DNA of 64,000 nucleotides from assembly GCF_003339505.1 (NCBI RefSeq), contig NZ_QPIW01000032.1, positions 1 through 64,000 on the forward strand, written 5' to 3'. Both the position numbers and the translations under genes were made by a program. Of the stretch, positions 1 through 8,457 are shown piece after piece. The notes below the pieces were generated by a model. That model did no database searches. It was not told the origin of the DNA and worked only from the letters and a program-made list of their open reading frames with translations. Origin of the DNA: Runella aurantiaca (GTDB lineage Bacteria; Bacteroidota; Bacteroidia; Cytophagales; Spirosomataceae). The first letter of the stretch is position 1. Every line of letters begins with the position of its first letter.

Positions 1-293
1 TTTTTTGAAGCAATTTAATAACTTCGTCCCTAATGATTTTTTTCATTCTTAAAGGCTGGTTTGATGCTTGGTCGCTTCAAAATTCAGCCTTTTTGTTTTA
101 CATAGCAATTATCTTCGGGTACAGTACGAAGAATGAATGATTTTAAAAGATTCTTAAAATTATACAATTAAACGTCATCATTTTCAATCTTTTAAGTAGA
201 TTAGTGTAGAAATAAAGCAATTTTTTAGGGAGACGTAAAATCAAAGCCGTAATTTTACGTTTTATTAAATCAGATGAGAATTTAGCTGTTATT
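1..293. other. Non-coding stretch at window edge
   Basis: I see no gene here. At 51-92 an 8-bp stem (AAAGGCTG / CAGCCTTT) with a long loop is followed by more T residues; it could be the terminator of a plus-strand gene left of the window. At 233-260 a 9-bp inverted repeat (ACGTAAAAT / ATTTTACGT) lies in the presumed leader of the next gene. Both are weak signals. Confidence 0.4.
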
Positions 294-1874
294 ATGAAAT
301 ATTCGGTTCATTTCCTTGTCCTGCTGTTTCTTTTCTCCTATACATTACTCCGAGCGCAGGACAATCGTTCCAGTTTCCAAATCGAAGTCCCTACCGAACC
401 CAATTGGAATTGGGTGTCGGAAGGGAGTCGTTTAGAATTTACTTTAAAAACATCAGGAGGCAAAGGTGACTCGGTGACTTTCGTCATTATGCAAGGGTTG
501 ATTGAAGGAATGTCCTTTGATTCAACAGGCCATTTTGCGTGGGTTCCCTCCTACGACTTGGCCGACCGCACCAATACGCAAAAAAACATTCAGGTTATTT
601 TTGAGGCACGAAACAATCAAAACGAAACCACCACACGTTCGGTAGAGCTCAAGGTATTTCACGTCAATCGCCCACCACGGGTCGAAGATTTAAAGCCTTT
701 TTACGTACAAAATCGCACGCAGAATGTTTATAAAATAGACGCCAATGCGCTCAAAGACGATGACAGCGACCCTTTAGTCATCATTCCCGTCGCGGAGACC
801 TTGCCCGAAGGCGCTAAGCTTAGTTCGGCAGGAGAACTCACGTGGCAACCTTCGCTGACGCAGTTTAATAACCTCAAATCAAGCCCGATTTTTATTGATT
901 TTTTTGTGGAAGACCAGCCAGCTAAAGCACGGGCCAAAGGGCGTCTAAAAATTGAGGCTACGCAGATGGATTTGCCACCAAGCATTATTCAGATTCCCAA
1001 AGGAGAATATTTTAAGTCCAAAGAAAACGCAACCGTTAATCTTAAGTTTTTCCTGTCTGACCCCAACGGCGATGATGATATTGCCACGTTTGACTTAGTA
1101 ACCGACAACCCAGAGGTTCCAGCAAGTACGCTGGTACGAAATACGCCTAACCAATACGAGTTTATTTGGACGCCTAATTATGATTTCGTTAAAGACCCCT
1201 ACGATTCTTTGTCGTTCCACATCACTTTTTTTGTGATTGATAAAGAGCAAAATCGCGATGAGCGTAAAATCAGATTTACAATTCTCAATGCCGTCAATGA
1301 AGCCGAAAAAGACCGACAACTCTATGAAATGTACCGGGTGTCGTTGGTAGAAGCTTGGAATCTAGTTACGCAACTCAGTGAGAAAGAGCAAGAACTCAAA
1401 AGATCGTACTTAAAAGCCAAAAAAGGAAAAAAGAATCGGTCGATGGTCAACGCAGGCTTAGGCGCAACGACGGGTCTTTCTCCAGCCATCATAAAAACGC
1501 CACAAACTAAATCCATTGTATCGGCCGTGGGTGGTACAACGATTGTCACTATCGGAGCCTTAGAAGCAGCCGAGGTCATTGGAAAACCGCTACGCGATTT
1601 GTTGGACCGGTACAATTATGTATTGGAAAAGAAAATCGAGATTCAAAATAAAGGCGACGTTTTTGCCCGTGAATATGCCCTCAAAGCAGCGCGCCGTCAG
1701 CCAGATTATGCCAAAAAACGCGATGAATTTAAAGCCGCGCTTTCCATCAAAGGGCTAGTAACGCTTGATTTGGATGCTGGTTGGGAAAACAAAAAAGAAG
1801 CCACCGATAAGGCTATTGGCCGCGCTTTCAAGGATTTTACACCGTTGGAATCACAGAATCGCGCCCGTCAATAA
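294..1874 (+). CDS. Secreted protein with Ig/cadherin-like repeats
   Basis: I do not recognise a specific function. Residues 1-22 form a signal peptide ending RAQ, so the protein is exported. Three repeats of about 95-100 residues follow (roughly 30-125, 130-222 and 230-332), each with a W-x-P motif (FAWVPSYD at 81-88, LTWQPSL at 182-188, FIWTPNYD at 290-297). This resembles putative-Ig/cadherin-like beta-sandwich repeats of surface proteins. The C-terminal third (335-526) is different: charged and probably helical or coiled coil, with a Gly/Ala-rich hydrophobic stretch at about 384-430 that could insert in or lie on a membrane. No type IX secretion C-terminal domain is evident. It is transcribed alone and ends just before a bidirectional terminator. 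Confidence 0.75.
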   Translation: MKYSVHFLVLLFLFSYTLLRAQDNRSSFQIEVPTEPNWNWVSEGSRLEFTLKTSGGKGDSVTFVIMQGLIEGMSFDSTGHFAWVPSYDLADRTNTQKNIQVIFEARNNQNETTTRSVELKVFHVNRPPRVEDLKPFYVQNRTQNVYKIDANALKDDDSDPLVIIPVAETLPEGAKLSSAGELTWQPSLTQFNNLKSSPIFIDFFVEDQPAKARAKGRLKIEATQMDLPPSIIQIPKGEYFKSKENATVNLKFFLSDPNGDDDIATFDLVTDNPEVPASTLVRNTPNQYEFIWTPNYDFVKDPYDSLSFHITFFVIDKEQNRDERKIRFTILNAVNEAEKDRQLYEMYRVSLVEAWNLVTQLSEKEQELKRSYLKAKKGKKNRSMVNAGLGATTGLSPAIIKTPQTKSIVSAVGGTTIVTIGALEAAEVIGKPLRDLLDRYNYVLEKKIEIQNKGDVFAREYALKAARRQPDYAKKRDEFKAALSIKGLVTLDLDAGWENKKEATDKAIGRAFKDFTPLESQNRARQ

Positions 1875-1888
1875 GTACGAATTACAAC

Positions 1889-1926
1889 AAAAAACGACCT
1901 CTAAGCAAGCTTAGAGGTCGTTTTTT
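1889..1926. terminator. Bidirectional intrinsic terminator
   Basis: A perfect 15-bp stem (AAAACGACCTCTAAG / CTTAGAGGTCGTTTT) closes a CAAG loop, with A-runs on the left and T-runs on the right. It can stop transcription from both of the converging neighbouring genes. Confidence 0.9.
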
Positions 1927-1976
1927 GTTACTCAATTGTCAAGTAGTAAAACCCACTGACAATCATCCTATTTTTT

Positions 1977-3995
1977 TTATTTGGTCACTTTCAACTTGCC
2001 TTGCATCAAGGTATGGTGTCCAGGAAATGTACACAGAAAAGTGTAGTCGCCGGGTTCGTTGGGTGCGATAAAATAAATGGCTTCGCTTGTTTCTGGCTGC
2101 AAAATATTGGTATGAAACAATACATTTGCTGACTTAGGAACATATTGTAAATCAGACCCTTTCAAACCTAACTTAATGGCAGCTTCGCCGATTGGATTGG
2201 CCGTCCCAGGTTTTACAATGACGCAATTGTGAAGCATGTCATCGTTGTTATTGAAGACCCATTTTATCCGGCTTCCCGCTTTTACTTGTACCTGAGTGAT
2301 GTCAAACTTTAATCCTGGCACTGTACCAAGGGTTATCACTTGGTCGGGACCGTTTGTCCAGTCTGCGGGTTGTTCAACGTTTCTTTTTGCAGTACTTGGC
2401 CCTTTGGGCACAGCGGTTGTAGCGGCAGGCATGGTATGCCCACTGTGGGCCGCCATAGAATTATCGGCTGGTTTTGATACACTTACCGTCCATTGAGACG
2501 CGGGGATTTTTTCACCTTCTGCAATTTCATTCAGAGTATAGTAACCTACGTTATGTAACAAAGGCAAACCCGCCGCCGACCGAATGCCTTCGGCTTTGAT
2601 TTCGTGGATATAGCCCAGTTTCAAGCTATCCAACACAATTCTGGCTTTCAAGCCATTGTCCGACACAACAATGTGGCGTATTGCGCGCTCAGAAGCATTG
2701 ATGATGGGACTTCCGTAGTTGTGGTGATACTTGTAGGTAAACGAATTGAACTGGTACGAGGCTGGATCCTGCGCCGTTTTTTTATCAACGGGCAATGTAA
2801 ATTCCACTTCAAAACCATCAGGCTTCGAGATAACTTTTTTCATTTCAAAAGGCATTTGCCCAGTCCACACCAACCGTTGGATGCCAAACGGGTCTTTGCC
2901 AGTAGCCGACCAACCCCGACTGGTTTGTCCTACAAACATCGAACCATCCAATCCCCAGACCATCCGTAAAATCCCCGACTGAAATCCTTCACGAAAAGGG
3001 AAACAGATACCCTGCCAGCGGCCTTTTACTTTTTCAAGCATCACCCGCATGATTTTACTGTGGCCTTGGTCTCCCACAAACAATTGCCCTTCAAAAGGCC
3101 CAAAGGCCCCTTTTGTCATATCCTCTGTAATGTCTGACGTTGAAATTCCCATCAGCGTATGCGGAAACCAAACCGCAGGCGCTTTCAGGCCCGGCACTCG
3201 TTTAGCAACATCATACAAAGGCTCGCCCGTATCAGGGATGTCTTTCATGGTCAATTTTACAGGGGATTCGGGGTCCTGACTCCAAACAAGCCCTTCGGGA
3301 TTACCAGCAAAATCTCCTGTTTCTAAGTGCGTCATGCGGCCAGACCCAACCCAATCACCTTGGTTTTCGGTATAAAACATGTCACCGTTTTGTAGCGCAA
3401 TATAGCCTGCGGGAGAGCGCAAGCCCGTGGCAATGGGCTTCATATTGGCTTTATCGTCGAACTTCAATAACCAGCCACGCCACTTTGCCAAACTCGCTCC
3501 GTGGCCAATCCAGTCCAAATTGAGCGTAACCAGCAAATCACCGTTGGGAGCCAATACTGGGCCATACGAATATTCGTGGTAATTGCCCGACAAAGGCCAT
3601 TTGTAAAACGACTCGTAGACATCGGCAACCCCGTCGCCATCTGAATCCACCAAATGCGTAATTTCTCCCCGCTGCGAAAGCAAAAAGGAGCCATCTGGAC
3701 GGTACAGGAGGCCCAATGGCTCGTGCAAACCGTGCGCAAAACGCTTGTAAGTAGGTTGTCCTGAACCTTTTAGATAGGGATTATTAATCATCCAAACTTC
3801 TCCACGACGGGTAGAGGCGGCCAAGCGGCCATCAGGTAATACTGACAAGCCTCCGACTTCCAATTGGACATTTTCGGGAATGGGAAGTGTGACAATTCGA
3901 TAATAATCTTCTTCGGTCATGGGACGGTTCTGCGCCTGACCCACGAGTGCCGAAGCAAACGACAGAATGAATGAATATAAAACGATTTTTTTCAT
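1977..3995 (-). CDS. Sugar-dehydrogenase-like beta-propeller fused to azurin-type cupredoxin
   Basis: 672 aa from the ATG at 3995, which starts a clean signal peptide (MKKIVLYSF...GQAQ). A longer in-frame start at 4067 would add 24 non-signal residues and reach back into the hairpin region. Residues about 30-370 read as a six-bladed propeller of the soluble glucose/sorbosone dehydrogenase or heme-domain type (LSVLPDGRLAAS, GLRSPAGY, LFVGDQGHSKIMRV). The last 115 residues are a cupredoxin: His589, then Cys655-x4-His660-x3-Met664 in the sequence CTFPGHHTLM, which is the azurin spacing. The product is probably a periplasmic or surface oxidoreductase whose own blue-copper domain takes the electrons. 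The substrate and cofactor are unknown. It is monocistronic. Confidence 0.8.
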   Translation of the reverse strand: MKKIVLYSFILSFASALVGQAQNRPMTEEDYYRIVTLPIPENVQLEVGGLSVLPDGRLAASTRRGEVWMINNPYLKGSGQPTYKRFAHGLHEPLGLLYRPDGSFLLSQRGEITHLVDSDGDGVADVYESFYKWPLSGNYHEYSYGPVLAPNGDLLVTLNLDWIGHGASLAKWRGWLLKFDDKANMKPIATGLRSPAGYIALQNGDMFYTENQGDWVGSGRMTHLETGDFAGNPEGLVWSQDPESPVKLTMKDIPDTGEPLYDVAKRVPGLKAPAVWFPHTLMGISTSDITEDMTKGAFGPFEGQLFVGDQGHSKIMRVMLEKVKGRWQGICFPFREGFQSGILRMVWGLDGSMFVGQTSRGWSATGKDPFGIQRLVWTGQMPFEMKKVISKPDGFEVEFTLPVDKKTAQDPASYQFNSFTYKYHHNYGSPIINASERAIRHIVVSDNGLKARIVLDSLKLGYIHEIKAEGIRSAAGLPLLHNVGYYTLNEIAEGEKIPASQWTVSVSKPADNSMAAHSGHTMPAATTAVPKGPSTAKRNVEQPADWTNGPDQVITLGTVPGLKFDITQVQVKAGSRIKWVFNNNDDMLHNCVIVKPGTANPIGEAAIKLGLKGSDLQYVPKSANVLFHTNILQPETSEAIYFIAPNEPGDYTFLCTFPGHHTLMQGKLKVTK

Positions 3996-4048
3996 GAACA
4001 CCAACCTTGTTTTAACTGATAAAGACCACTTAGCCCTGCTTTTACCCA

Positions 4049-4087
4049 AAAGAAAAGCGAGGTACACAAGGCGCCCCGCTTTTCTTT
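4049..4087 (-). terminator. Terminator after mdh
   Basis: An 11-bp stem (AAAGAAAAGCG / CGCTTTTCTTT) encloses a 17-nt loop and leads into a T-rich stretch on the minus strand, just after the mdh stop. Confidence 0.65.
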
Positions 4088-4105
4088 GTAAGAACTTAAC
4101 GTCAA

Positions 4106-5035
4106 TTACATCGTTGAAAGTACGTTGTTCATCGTGCGAACAGCATCGGCCGATTTGGCAAACGTTGCTTTTTCAGCTTCGCTCAAGCGTAGGCTGATGA
4201 TTTTTTCCCAGCCACCAGCACCGATTACTACTGGAACACCTAAGCAAATGTCTTTTTGGCCATATTCGCCATTAAGATATACTGAACAAGGGAAAATGCG
4301 CTTTTGGTCACGAACGATGCTTTCTACCAACGTAGCTACCGCCGCACCTGGGGCGTACCAAGCTGAAGTACCAATCAATTTAGTTAGGGTAGCACCGCCC
4401 ACCATAGTGTCGGCGGCTACTTGCTGTAGTTTTTCTTCGGATAAAAAACGGCTTACCGGAATACCGTTGTAGGTAGCCAAACGGGTCAAAGGAATCATGG
4501 TAGTGTCACCGTGACCACCGATTACCATTCCGTGAAGGTCGTTGGGAGATACGTTCATCGCCATTGATAAGTAGGTTTTGAAACGTGCGCTGTCCAAAAT
4601 ACCACCCATTCCGATGATGCGTTTTTTTGGCAATCCCAATTCTTTAAATGCCAAGTAGGTCATAGTATCCATTGGGTTGGAAACAATGATGATGATGGCT
4701 TTAGGCGAATATTTCAGAATATTTTCGGCAACTCCCTTTACGATACCCGCGTTGATGCCAATGAGTTCTTCGCGCGTCATACCGGGCTTGCGCGGAATTC
4801 CTGAAGTGATTACTACTACTTCCGAACCTTTGGTTTTTTCGTAGTCGTTGGTCGAACCAGTGATTTTGGTATCGAATCCGTTCAAAGTAGCGGTTTGAAA
4901 CATATCAAGGGCTTTTCCTTCCGACAAGCCTTCTTTGATGTCGAGCAATACTACTTCCTGAGCCAACTGACGGCGAGCGATGTTGTCAGCGCAGGTTGCG
5001 CCTACTGCCCCTGCTCCTACTACGGTAATTTTCAT
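4106..5035 (-). CDS. mdh: Malate dehydrogenase
   Basis: 309 aa, the full length of the LDH-like malate dehydrogenase group. It interconverts malate and oxaloacetate with NAD(H) in the TCA cycle, in the cytoplasm. Visible hallmarks are the Rossmann motif GAGAVGA at 7-13, Asp32 at the end of the second strand (favours NAD), the substrate-binding arginines in IPRKPGMTR (Arg82, Arg88), the Asp148/Arg151 pair in LDSARF and the catalytic His175 in GGHGDT. Arg82 at the specificity loop supports malate over lactate. The gene stands alone between a terminator and a 453-bp non-coding gap. I found no convincing promoter. Confidence 0.97.
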   Translation of the reverse strand: MKITVVGAGAVGATCADNIARRQLAQEVVLLDIKEGLSEGKALDMFQTATLNGFDTKITGSTNDYEKTKGSEVVVITSGIPRKPGMTREELIGINAGIVKGVAENILKYSPKAIIIIVSNPMDTMTYLAFKELGLPKKRIIGMGGILDSARFKTYLSMAMNVSPNDLHGMVIGGHGDTTMIPLTRLATYNGIPVSRFLSEEKLQQVAADTMVGGATLTKLIGTSAWYAPGAAVATLVESIVRDQKRIFPCSVYLNGEYGQKDICLGVPVVIGAGGWEKIISLRLSEAEKATFAKSADAVRTMNNVLSTM

Positions 5036-5243
5036 TGGGATTATGAATTTATTGGTGAATTAACGTTTTTTTTAAACCGGCCGTAAATATAGGGCGAAAA
5101 CCTTTTAAAGCTACTCTTAAAGGCATTTTTAATGCTAAAAACATATAGTGAAGCGGTAGTTAGGAGTTTATAGAGCAAACTTCTTGACTTAGGTAAGTGA
5201 TAGTTTGAAACAGGATTTCCTAAGCTCTCCAAAGGAACCATGC

Positions 5244-5268
5244 GTCTGACGGTTCTGAACCGTCGGAC
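5244..5268. repeat. REP-like palindrome
   Basis: Two 12-nt arms (GTCTGACGGTTC and GAACCGTCGGAC) flank a single T and pair fully except for one position that can wobble. It is not followed by a T-run, so it is not a terminator. Its form is that of a dispersed extragenic palindrome. Copy number cannot be judged from one window. Confidence 0.5.
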
Positions 5269-5393
5269 AGCATGATGCTGCATCTGGCTGCCTGAGCGCC
5301 CCCGTTAAAACTGTCGGATACATTCTTCCTTTTACCGTTCATCCAAGTTTTACAAGAGTGACTTTAATTAAAAAGGCTGCTCATCCGATTTCA

Positions 5394-5425
5394 TTGGTGG
5401 CCTTTAAATCAATACCTTACCTTTA
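5394..5425 (+). promoter_or_regulatory. Probable Bacteroidota-type promoter
   Basis: TTG at 5394-5396, 21 nt, then TAccTTTA at 5418-5425, one base off the TAnnTTTG element. It would start transcription about 57 nt ahead of the UPF0323 gene. Confidence 0.4.
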
Positions 5426-5488
5426 CGTTACCTTTTTCAGCCATGAAACACTAACTTTATCGTTGATTATCAAACAACCTTTACACAC

Positions 5489-6115
5489 ATGACACCTAAA
5501 CGTCAAGGGGCCGTCGTCAAGACTGTCAAAGACATTACAATCGGCGCTGCCCTGACGGTGGCGTTATTGAACGGAGGAATGATGCTCCAAAGCTGCAGCA
5601 GTTCCGACGACGAACAAAAGCAACAGGAAGCCCCTTTTAAAGGGCGTCCCGTGAGGACTTACATCACGGAAATGAAACCCGGTGAGTATAAAATCACGGA
5701 CGAAGTAGCCGTCAGCAGTGATAAAGAAGCGGGCGCCATAGTTCGTTATGTGGACGGGCGACGCGACACGCTCACCGTGGCGGAAGCACAAAGATTGGTC
5801 AAAACCGACTCGACCACCCGCGATTATTACAACAATCCCAATCACTACCATTCGCATCATCACCACAGCAGTTCGTTATCAAATGCCTTGCTATGGGGCG
5901 GTATGGGGTACATGTTGGGTCGGAATAATAATTCTCAATTCTATAACGAAGGGCGCGAACGGCAATACAGCTCTGGCGCTTATGCCAACTCTTCCGTTTA
6001 TCAGCGTTCGGCTGGTATTCACGAAAGCTACCACAGCCACCGCAAAAGCGTAGCCGCGCGTCCGAGCAGCAGCCGCAGTGGATTTTTCAGCCGCAGTCGC
6101 AGTTCTGGGAGTTAA
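5489..6115 (+). CDS. UPF0323 family lipoprotein
   Basis: 208 aa. The N-terminus is a lipoprotein signal with lipobox LQSC and the acylated Cys at 36, so it is membrane anchored. A conserved-looking domain at 50-105 (RTYITEMKPGEYKI, IVRYVDGRRDTLTVAEAQRL) is followed by a His-rich stretch at 119-126, a Gly-rich segment (LLWGGMGYMLGR) and a Ser/Arg/Tyr-rich tail. Layout and tail match what I recall of the UPF0323 lipoproteins of Helicobacter/Campylobacter (family knowledge). The biochemical function is unknown. Its downstream partner is the ATP-grasp gene at 6205. E. coli has an analogous ygiB-ygiC pair, so the two products probably act together in the envelope. Confidence 0.75.
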   Translation: MTPKRQGAVVKTVKDITIGAALTVALLNGGMMLQSCSSSDDEQKQQEAPFKGRPVRTYITEMKPGEYKITDEVAVSSDKEAGAIVRYVDGRRDTLTVAEAQRLVKTDSTTRDYYNNPNHYHSHHHHSSSLSNALLWGGMGYMLGRNNNSQFYNEGRERQYSSGAYANSSVYQRSAGIHESYHSHRKSVAARPSSSRSGFFSRSRSSGS

Positions 6116-6122
6116 TTTTTTA

Positions 6123-6187
6123 TTCAGGCAAAGAGGCATAAGATGCAGAGACGCAAAAACACTGCGACTTAGCGGCTCTGCGTGAAC
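6123..6187. repeat. Imperfect extragenic repeat with hairpin
   Basis: The gap between the two paired genes holds a sequence of the GCAGAGACGC...GCGGCTCTGC kind. The arms at 6145-6154 and 6172-6181 pair with one mismatch. Similar GCAGAG/CTCTGC palindromes are scattered in many bacterial genomes, so this may be a dispersed repeat inserted between the genes. Confidence 0.45.
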
Positions 6188-6204
6188 TTACATTTGATAA
6201 AAAA

Positions 6205-7377
6205 ATGATCAACACAAGATATTTGAATAACAGTCCAGAAACCCAACTGCGCAATGTAGGCTGGGATTGGATGCTCGGGGCTGATACGTTACCTTATCTG
6301 ACCAACGAGGCGGTCACGGTGAAGACCTACGAAGCAGACGCTTATTACAACGCCGCCAACGAACTGTATGAGATTTATGCAGAGGCCGCTCAACACGCCA
6401 TTGACCGCAATCTGTGGAAGGAAATGGGCATACCTGAAAGTCTCATTGAATTGATAAAACTGACGTGGGAAGACGACCGTCATTGGCACATCTATGGGCG
6501 TTTTGACTTGGCCGGAGGCGTAAGCAGAGAACCCATCAAACTCATTGAATTCAACGCCGACACTGCTACCTGCATTCCCGAAACGGCCGTGGTGCAATGG
6601 GCGCACCTCAAGGCCAATCACATGGATGAAAGCAAGCAGTTCAACAATGTGTATGAGGCATTGAAAGAGCAGTTTGCCGAGCTTCGCCGCCGCAATATGC
6701 ACCTGACGCCCACGCTGCTGTTCTCAACTATGCGCGACGCTCCCGAAGACGACACCAACGTAGCAGTACTCGGTGAAGCCGCTCGTGAAGCAGGGTTTGA
6801 CGTAGAATTTAGCTACATGGACGAAGTGGAATTTACGGCCACCGAAGGAATTTTCAAGCAAAATCCCAAAAACGGCAAGTTTGAGCAATTTGACTTTTGG
6901 TTTAAGCTCGTACCCTGGGAATACATCGGCTACGACGAACCTGAATTGGCGGAATTACTGACAAAAATCGTTAAAAACGGCAAAGCGGTCATCATCAATC
7001 CGGCATATACATTGCTGTTCCAATCAAAATATATCTTGAAATTGTTGTGGGATTTGTACCCCAATCACCCTCTTTTGTTGCCCACTACGGCACAGCCGCT
7101 TCCCAATAAAGTAAGCGTAGAAAAAGTGCTCTTTGGCCGCGAAGGTGCCAATGTACGCATTCTGGAAACCAACGGCACGGTCATCACGGCCGCCGACGGC
7201 GACTACGGGGATTATGAAAAAATCTATCAGGAATACGTAGAGTTCCCACGCGACGCCCTCGGCCAGCGCTACCAAGCGGGCGTATTTTGGGCGGGCGACG
7301 CCTGCGGGTTAGGCTATCGTCGCGGTGGAAAAATCATTGACAATACGGCGCAGTTTGTGGGGCATTTGGTGGAGTGA
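6205..7377 (+). CDS. Glutathionylspermidine-synthase-like ATP-grasp enzyme
   Basis: 390 aa, matching the synthetase domain of E. coli GspS and its paralogues YgiC/YjfC, without the amidase half. ATP-grasp ligases of this family join a carboxylate to an amine with ATP hydrolysis. Motifs seen are YGRFDLAG at 97-104, KLIEFNADTATCIPE at 112-126 (Mg/ATP and substrate region) and a C-terminal YRRGGKIIDNTAQFVGH. True glutathionylspermidine synthesis is not implied; the substrates of YgiC-type proteins are not established. The gene follows the UPF0323 lipoprotein by 89 bp and probably shares its promoter. The enzyme is likely cytoplasmic, as no signal peptide is seen. Confidence 0.85.
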   Translation: MINTRYLNNSPETQLRNVGWDWMLGADTLPYLTNEAVTVKTYEADAYYNAANELYEIYAEAAQHAIDRNLWKEMGIPESLIELIKLTWEDDRHWHIYGRFDLAGGVSREPIKLIEFNADTATCIPETAVVQWAHLKANHMDESKQFNNVYEALKEQFAELRRRNMHLTPTLLFSTMRDAPEDDTNVAVLGEAAREAGFDVEFSYMDEVEFTATEGIFKQNPKNGKFEQFDFWFKLVPWEYIGYDEPELAELLTKIVKNGKAVIINPAYTLLFQSKYILKLLWDLYPNHPLLLPTTAQPLPNKVSVEKVLFGREGANVRILETNGTVITAADGDYGDYEKIYQEYVEFPRDALGQRYQAGVFWAGDACGLGYRRGGKIIDNTAQFVGHLVE

Positions 7378-7397
7378 AGAAGCTGAACGAAAAGGAA

Positions 7398-7652
7398 TCA
7401 GGCCGCAGCAGCGAGCGTAATTTTAACCAGCAGTTGAGAAGCCAATGAGGGCAATTTCAAAAAACAGCGAGTGAATTCTGCTCGAAGCAGGGATTGTTCG
7501 GCAAGGGAAAGCGTAGCAATTTCCTGCCATAACTTTTGAGTTAATACATCTTTTTCAGCTTCCGTGTCAGCCATCAGATAAAGCGTAAAAAAAGTAGAAT
7601 CGTCGGTTAAACGATTGACGAATTCCCTAACTTTTGCGTATTTATTAAGCAT
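7398..7652 (-). CDS. Small hypothetical protein
   Basis: 84 aa, unrecognised. It has an ordinary amphipathic helical composition (MLNKYAKVREFVNRLTDD..., LTQKLWQEIATLSLAEQSLLRAEF) and an Ala-rich end; no signal peptide or membrane segment. It converges with the ATP-grasp gene (20 bp apart) and lies 77 bp upstream of nothing on its own strand except the end of the ABC operon further right. The protein-like residue use and ATG start favour a real gene. Confidence 0.5.
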   Translation of the reverse strand: MLNKYAKVREFVNRLTDDSTFFTLYLMADTEAEKDVLTQKLWQEIATLSLAEQSLLRAEFTRCFLKLPSLASQLLVKITLAAAA

Positions 7653-7728
7653 TTTTAGTCTCGTTTTAGCAGTTCATCAATTTCATTGGCTCTGTATTTA
7701 CTTGAAAATTAAGCCAGTATCGGCAAGC

Positions 7729-8415
7729 TCACCTCCCCCCGCTCACAATCTTCCCATCCGACATTTCAATGATCCGATCGCCGCCTTTGGCGAAGTCGGG
7801 GTCGTGGGTGACGGTGATGATGGTTTGGTGGTTTTCGTGGGAGATTTTACGAAAAATATCAAAGACTAGATTTGAATTTGCTTTGTCGAGGTTGCCCGTC
7901 GGCTCGTCGCCCATGATGATGGTCGGGTCGTTGATGAGCGCGCGGGCAATGGCTACGCGTTGCTGCTGTCCGCCCGACAGTTTGGAAGATTGCTTGCGGG
8001 CGTAGTCTTCCATGTTGACCAGTTTTAGTTTTTCGTAGGCGCGGGCTTCAATCTCTTTGGTGCTGTATTTTCCCAGTTTTTGCGCTGGCAACATCACATT
8101 CTGTAATACGGTAAACTCAGCCAACAAAAAGTGAAACTGAAACACAAACCCCAGATGCTCATTGCGAAAGTCGGCAAGGCGGTCTTGACTGAGGCCCGTA
8201 AGGCGACTGCCATTCATTTCCAGATTGCCTTCGTAGTCGGTATCCATGGTCGAAAGGATATACAGCAATGTAGACTTGCCGCAACCAGATTTACCAACGA
8301 TTGACAAAAACTCCCCTTTTTTCACTTCAAAGTTGACATTCTCCAACACCTGAAACTTTTCTGGCTCGTAGAAATATTTGTTGATATGGCTGGCTTGAAG
8401 AACCGTATTGCTCAT
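7729..8415 (-). CDS. LolD/MacB-type ABC transporter ATPase
   Basis: 228 aa, the usual length of stand-alone ATPases of the LolD/FtsE/MacB class. It hydrolyses ATP at the inner face of the inner membrane to drive the permease encoded just upstream in the operon. Motifs are complete: Walker [10 protein letters not shown] at 41-49, Q-loop Gln93, signature LSGGQ at 146-150, Walker B IIMGDE at 166-171 and the switch His204. It is the last gene of a minus-strand operon that starts with a TolC-family gene at 12843. Confidence 0.95.
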   Translation of the reverse strand: MSNTVLQASHINKYFYEPEKFQVLENVNFEVKKGEFLSIVGKSGCGKSTLLYILSTMDTDYEGNLEMNGSRLTGLSQDRLADFRNEHLGFVFQFHFLLAEFTVLQNVMLPAQKLGKYSTKEIEARAYEKLKLVNMEDYARKQSSKLSGGQQQRVAIARALINDPTIIMGDEPTGNLDKANSNLVFDIFRKISHENHQTIITVTHDPDFAKGGDRIIEMSDGKIVSGGR

Positions 8416-8457
8416 GGTTAGTGTTGTTTGTTGCTACGCAGACACAGAAAAAAACAA

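Larger units (their letters stand above)
5036..5488. other. 453-bp divergent intergenic region
   Basis: The gap between mdh (minus) and the UPF0323 gene (plus) holds three things I can point to. One is a near-perfect palindrome at 5244-5268. The second is a hairpin at 5372-5405 (AAAGGC / GCCTTT with an inner CCGAT / ATTGG stem). The third is a probable plus-strand promoter at 5394-5425. A minus-strand open frame of 80 codons at 5041-5283 has protein-unlike composition and runs through the palindrome; I do not consider it a gene. Confidence 0.55.

Noticed and set aside
5041-5283. 80-codon minus-strand frame upstream of mdh
   Set aside because: Runs through a palindrome, with protein-unlike composition and no family resemblance; treated as intergenic.
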